Under the pieces are notes generated by a model. It saw nothing but the letters and a program-made list of their open reading frames with translations, was not told the DNA's origin and did not search any database. From Absidia repens (lineage: Eukaryota > Mucoromycota > Mucoromycetes > Mucorales > Cunninghamellaceae), in NCBI GenBank assembly GCA_002105175.1, contig MCGE01000002.1, positions 868,001 through 932,000 of the forward strand: DNA of 64,000 nt, written 5' to 3'. Of this stretch, positions 59,735-64,000 are shown piece by piece. The position numbers and the translations under genes are program-made. Within the stretch, counting starts at the first letter, position 1; every line of letters begins with the position of its first letter.

Positions 59735-61002
59735 CTAAATAGCAATGTCTTGATCTTGCTGAAGAGTCCTAAATCCAAACACGGTCTTGCTTGCATAGAC
59801 ATCCTTATCGCCATCTTGTAAGAGGACAGAAGAGCGCCAATTAGGTTTGTTGGGGGCATCCGGGAATCGGCTACTTTCCAAGCAAAATCCTGCATAAGGT
59901 TCAACGGGAACTTGATCTTGAGATTTCTTGGCCTTCATGTGTCCAGATTCAATCCAGTTGCCAGTGTAGAATTGGAAAGCAGGTTCAGTCGTTGAGAAGG
60001 TCAATTCGATACCAGTTTCAGGGGAGAACGCCACCACCGCTTTCTGAAGAGCCAATGCCGAAGTATTCGTCTCGAATTCATGATGAAGAACGTAAGGATG
60101 ATCATACCCCTTTGTTATTGGTAGTTGGTCAGTACGTGCACCAATTGTAGTACCTGCAGAATCACCCTAAATAGAAAGAAACCAAACATTCCCCACCCAA
60201 CACCATCACCATGAGCAACGCTTATCAAATCCATTCTCTTCACCATCATATTGATTTTTTTTTCTTTTACCGTAAAGTTCATATAAGATGCATCGGACCA
60301 AGATAGTTCCTTTCCAGTTGGTACACCAGAATCATCCAGTTCTAAAAACCCTTGTACGCTATCGGCCATTGTGACTTGCGTGTCCAAGATAGTGGGATTG
60401 AGAGCCACTCCTGCTAGATTGAAGTAGGTGTGATTGGTAAGGTTAACAATCGTAGATCGTCGCTGTTGTTGCTGTTCATCGCTGGTTGGTTCGTTGCGTC
60501 CAAGAGTGGCATGGTAATCGATGGAAAGAGTATCATCATTGTTGACGGTGTAAGTGACATGAGTTGTGAGCGTTCCAGGGTAGCCTTGATCACCATCGGG
60601 AGATATCAAAGTAAATTTCACAGAGGCCGGTTGTTGCGATATAATTTCAGCGTCCCAGAGTTGTTTGTCGAATCCTTTTTCACCGCCATGAAGAGCATTG
60701 GGTCCATTATTGGTTACCAGTGTGTGTTCTTCCCCATCTACCGTAAATTTACCACCACCAATCCTGTTTGCGAATCTACCTATGACCGCGCCAAAATATG
60801 GATTGTGGACTGATTTGTAGGATTCATAGTCGTCAAAACCAAGGACCACATCGCGAATTTTGCCAGACTTGTCGGGTGTGAGAATATGTGAGATGGTGGC
60901 ACCATAGTTCAGCACCATTACAGCCAAAGTCTTGTTATCATTGATAAGTGTATATTGGTCCACGTCTGATTCTGAGGATAAATTAAGTTTTGCTACAGTC
61001 AT
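59735..61002 (-). CDS. Aldose 1-epimerase (galactose mutarotase)
   Basis: Interconverts alpha and beta anomers of galactose/glucose. Two exons, 60271-61002 and 59735-60166, about 387 aa. Motifs: VMVLNYGATISHILTPD, VVLGFDDYESY, NPYFGAVIGRFANRI (substrate-binding Arg), NGPNALHGGEKGFDKQLW, the catalytic His in IVNLTNHTYFNLAG, and the catalytic Glu in YAGFCLESSRFPDAPN. Both catalytic residues are intact and the length is usual for eukaryotic GalM, with a short Gln-rich loop insert (60450-60485). No signal peptide, so cytosolic. Isolated from other Leloir-pathway genes here. Confidence 0.95.
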
Positions 61003-61900
61003 TGTTAATATTATAAGTGGAGTGTGTAAGAAGAAAAGAAAGCTAAACCCAAAAACTCCAAAACTGATGCGGCATTTAAATATCAAGTAAAAATTCCGCG
61101 TGACTTCCACTACTATGCAAATTTAGCATATCTTGGAGACATATTGAAGAATGAAGTGTTACAAATATGGAAAGATATAAAAAATACACTGAACCGTTGA
61201 TAAATGAAATCGAGACAATCAATTTTTTTTAAATCAGTTTAAAAGAATATATGATAGAACAGTTTTCTGAAATAAGGGCAATTAAGAAAAAAAGAGATAT
61301 GATTAACGAGCCATGAACTATATGTTATATTATATGTGCGGTAGCCATAAAAATAAGGAGTGATGTACCATATCCACCAACGTACATACATCTCTTTTTG
61401 GACTACAGAGCCAGAAACTATTAAAAGATTAGACCTATAGTAGTTTACAGTGCCCATTTTTCATGACCGCGATATGTATGTATATAAGTATCTGATGAAG
61501 ATATTAACAAACATTATTAAAAATGAAAGTATGATAGACGATCAACTCTGATATAAAAAAGGATTGTTTTGGAGCATTCATTTGTAATATCATATATCAC
61601 CAAAAATTATATAAAATGAAGTAATGTTGGTTCAAAAACAATGTGTCAAAACACTGATATCCATTCAAACTACTTAAAATCCGCTGAGTTGAATACTATG
61701 ACAATTTCCCGATTATGGTGCATTCAGCAAGGATGCAAAAAGAAAAAGGGAATAGATTTATAAAAAAACACCATATGCATTTGGCATTCGTCGCTTTTGA
61801 CAGAGGGATTGAGGGACAGCAACACTTGGTCGTTTAAAAAAAAATGGATAAAAAATGTCACTGTACTTTACGTGGGCAAATTAAATAAATAATATGCAGA
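61003..61900. other. Intergenic DNA upstream of the mutarotase gene
   Basis: AT-rich. No gene or repeat recognised. Confidence 0.45.
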
Positions 61901-61907
61901 ATAGTCT

Positions 61908-61990
61908 ACCGTAATAGAATAGTATGTAGAATAGCCTACCACAATAGCATAGTATGTAAAATAGCCTATCACAGTAGAATAGCTTTGCCA
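61908..61990. repeat. Short tandem repeat, about 28-bp units
   Basis: Three units of the form aatagaatagtatgtagaatagcctaccaca; related units also precede the second duplicate (63238-63300). Confidence 0.75.
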
Positions 61991-62655
61991 TCCATTGTTC
62001 ATTGCAAAATAAAATAGAAAAAGCTTTTATTGAATCATAATAGTCAATACTATACTAAAAGGAAAGAAGATGTAAATAGAGGCCGCTAATAGTAGTTGAG
62101 AGAGGTGCTAGTCTAGATGAATGGTGCAGAAGAAGGAACGATGTCAAATAAAAAAAAAGGGATCTCTAAAAGGGATCTCCAAACTTCTAATGAAGCTTAA
62201 ATGCACATCATTGAAGCAAATACACATTTTTTTTTCAAACAAAAACAAGTTTTATTGAAGCAGAGATATGCTTTATTGAAGAAAAGTGACATACATGTAC
62301 TAAGCTAATCAAGACATTTCCCCAAGATCCTAGAAGCAAAATGAACGGGGTTCCCCATGTTCCTTGCAATCCCTTTTCAAAAACCCTTCTAAACTACTTC
62401 TAAACAGAAAACCAAAGCCACCAGGTCCACAATGAGCCAAAAACAGTGAACAGATGTTGGCTCATTCCCGTTGACTTCTCTTTTTTTCCTCGATCAACAA
62501 TCCAGGCTGCCGGCGGCGGCGGTTGAATTCACACCCATCTGGCTTTACAGCCTGCAAAATCCAATTAACCTGCAATATACTCTTCTTCGCTTTATATAAA
62601 ACGAACTACGAAACCGTTCAACTTCAAATTTTCCATGCATCTTTAGAAATATTAT
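61962..62655 (+). repeat. Segmental direct duplication, copy A (contains dispersed family copy)
   Basis: Matches 63270-64000 from cacagtagaatagctttgcc through ccatgcatctttagaaatat, with scattered substitutions and small indels. Includes the reverse-oriented dispersed repeat core (62300-62430) and a GC-rich ctgccggcggcggcggttgaattcac block. Confidence 0.88.
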
Positions 62656-62774
62656 ACAATCATTTTTTGCCACCAAACCAACCATCCATCTCTCATACAA
62701 TTAATTGCACAATGCTCTAAAGTTTACGCCTATAAGCTCACAGCTAAAGCCTACAGCCATAATAACCGTCTCTA

Positions 62775-62985
62775 CATTATTGCCCAGTAGAAATAATGTA
62801 CTTTTTTTATGCTACTTGAAGTGGAAATATTGTACTTTTTATATGCTACCTGAAGTGGAAATATTGTACTTTTTATATACTACTTGAAGTGGAAATATTG
62901 TACTTTTTATATGCTACTTGAAGTGGAAATATTGTACTTTTTATATGCTACTTGAAGTGGAAATATTGTACTTTTTATATGCTCA
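62775..62985 (+). repeat. Tandem array of a 34-bp unit
   Basis: Five near-perfect and one degenerate copy of a 34-bp unit containing cttgaagtggaaatattgta and ctttttatatgcta. No spacers, so not CRISPR. Confidence 0.92.
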
Positions 62986-63269
62986 ACCACACACATACTT
63001 GGACATCCACGTTTGCTTGGATCCGCTTTCTAGTCACATTCTTCTTCTATTCATACCATTTTTTGTTTTTTTCCCCATCCAATATCCCCATACACACACA
63101 GAAATACCCCTCCATACCGCTAAAAAAACATATAAATCCGCTAAAAAAGCGCTGGGAGAGCCTTCCAAATGTAGTAATACCTGCTATAGGCTTTCCAAAT
63201 CAATAATAAAAACCCCCCATCAAACACAGACAGTGTACCGCAATAGAATAGCCTATCACAGTAGAATAG

Positions 63270-64000
63270 TATGTACAATAGCCTGTCACAGTAGAATAGC
63301 TTTGCCATTCCATTGTTCATTGCAAAATAAAAAAAGCTTTTATTGAATAATGATACGTAGTCAATACTATACTAAAAGGAAAGAAGATGTAAAAATAGGG
63401 GCCCGCTAATAGTAGTTGAGAGAGGTGCTAATCTAGATGAATGGTGTAGAAGAAGGAACGATGTACGATAAAAAAGGGATTTCTAAAAGGGATCTCTATA
63501 AAAGGGGATCTCCAAACTTCTAATGGAGCTTAAACAAACATTTATTTCAAACAAAGACAAGGTTTAATGAAGCAGAGATATGTTTTATTGAAGAAAAGAG
63601 ACATCTACATGTACTACGCTAATCAAGATATTTCCCCAAGATTCTAGAATCAAAATGAAAGGGTTTCCCCATGCTTCTTGCAATCCCTTTTCTAAAACCC
63701 TTCTAAACTAGTTCTAACAGAAAGCCAAGGCCACCAGGTCCACAATGAGCAAAAAACAGTGAACAGATGTTGGCTCATTCCCCTTGACTTGTCTTTTTTT
63801 TTTTTTTTTTTGTGCCCCTTCCCCTTTTTTTTTTTTTTTTCTCGATCAACATCCATGCTGCCGGCGGCGGCGGTTGAATTCACACACTGGCTTTACAGCC
63901 TGCAAAATCGAGTTAACGTGCAATATTTTCTTCTTCGCTTTATATAAAACGAACTACGAAACCGTTCGACTTCAAATTTTCCATGCATCTTTAGAAATAT
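63270..64000 (+). repeat. Segmental direct duplication, copy B, running off the window
   Basis: Direct counterpart of 61962-62655 at a spacing of about 1.3 kb. It is still matching at the last base, so the true end lies beyond the window. T tracts at 63791-63809 and 63826-63840 are expanded relative to copy A. Confidence 0.88.

Noticed and set aside
62775..62985. CRISPR-like array
   Set aside because: The 34-bp units are directly adjacent with no unique spacers, and the genome is eukaryotic.
62918..63346. 142-codon plus-strand ORF
   Set aside because: Its start is the 34-bp array translated in frame, and the rest is low-complexity intergenic sequence.

Overview
The window reads as nuclear DNA of a filamentous fungus, most likely an early-diverging one (Mucoromycota, perhaps Mucorales). 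Genes are dense with short GT-AG introns (about 40-110 nt) and AT-rich intergenic DNA full of homopolymer runs. The gene set mixes typical fungal genes (exomer ChAP subunit, RAX1-like, Pho80-type cyclin, Zn2Cys6 factor) with genes rare or absent in Ascomycota (SZT2-like, EBP-type sterol isomerase, GDP-mannose 4,6-dehydratase). The phylum is an inference from gene content; the genus cannot be named from sequence alone.

Layout. 1-7.2 kb: minus-strand SZT2-like gene, cut at the left edge. 7.4-9.5 kb: vacuolar Ca2+/H+ exchanger (minus). 10.2-11.6 kb: PSR/SCP-type phosphatase (+). 11.9-12.7 kb: ARL2 GTPase (-), head-to-head with an RMD1/DUF155 gene (+) at 12.9-15.1 kb. 15.1-18.5 kb: repeats, a possible spliced non-coding locus and a tRNA-Gly(UCC). 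18.6-28.6 kb: a full-length Ty3/gypsy-type LTR retrotransposon on the minus strand (LTRs 18645-19501 and 26026-26887, duplicated gctg target) abutting two further related LTRs. 30.5-32.4 kb: TIM50 (+). 32.9-34.4 kb: forkhead factor (-). 37.1-40.4 kb: exomer ChAP subunit (+). 42.9-44.0 kb: two-RRM protein (-), head-to-head with a RAX1-like RGS membrane protein (+). 46.5-50.7 kb: four minus-strand genes (EBP-type isomerase, ACT-domain protein, unknown membrane protein, Pho80-type cyclin). 51.5-53.7 kb: Zn2Cys6 factor (+). 54.1-55.4 kb: GDP-mannose 4,6-dehydratase (+). 59.7-61.0 kb: aldose 1-epimerase (-). 61-64 kb: a direct segmental duplication.

Functional themes are nutrient signalling (SZT2-like, cyclin, ACT protein), polarised secretion and wall/surface biology (exomer, RAX1, GDP-fucose pathway), ion homeostasis (CAX), mitochondrial import (TIM50) and tubulin/Arf biology (ARL2). 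They are not arranged as one pathway cluster; this is ordinary eukaryotic gene order. The accessory material is the retrotransposon cluster and a dispersed repeat family of about eight copies. The most unusual observation is that the retroelement carries an extra 151-codon ORF downstream of integrase that runs across the polypurine tract into the LTR, and that neighbouring diverged LTRs keep a related coding tail at the same place. The frameshifts in gag-pol may be assembly errors, because the two LTRs differ only by single-base indels.
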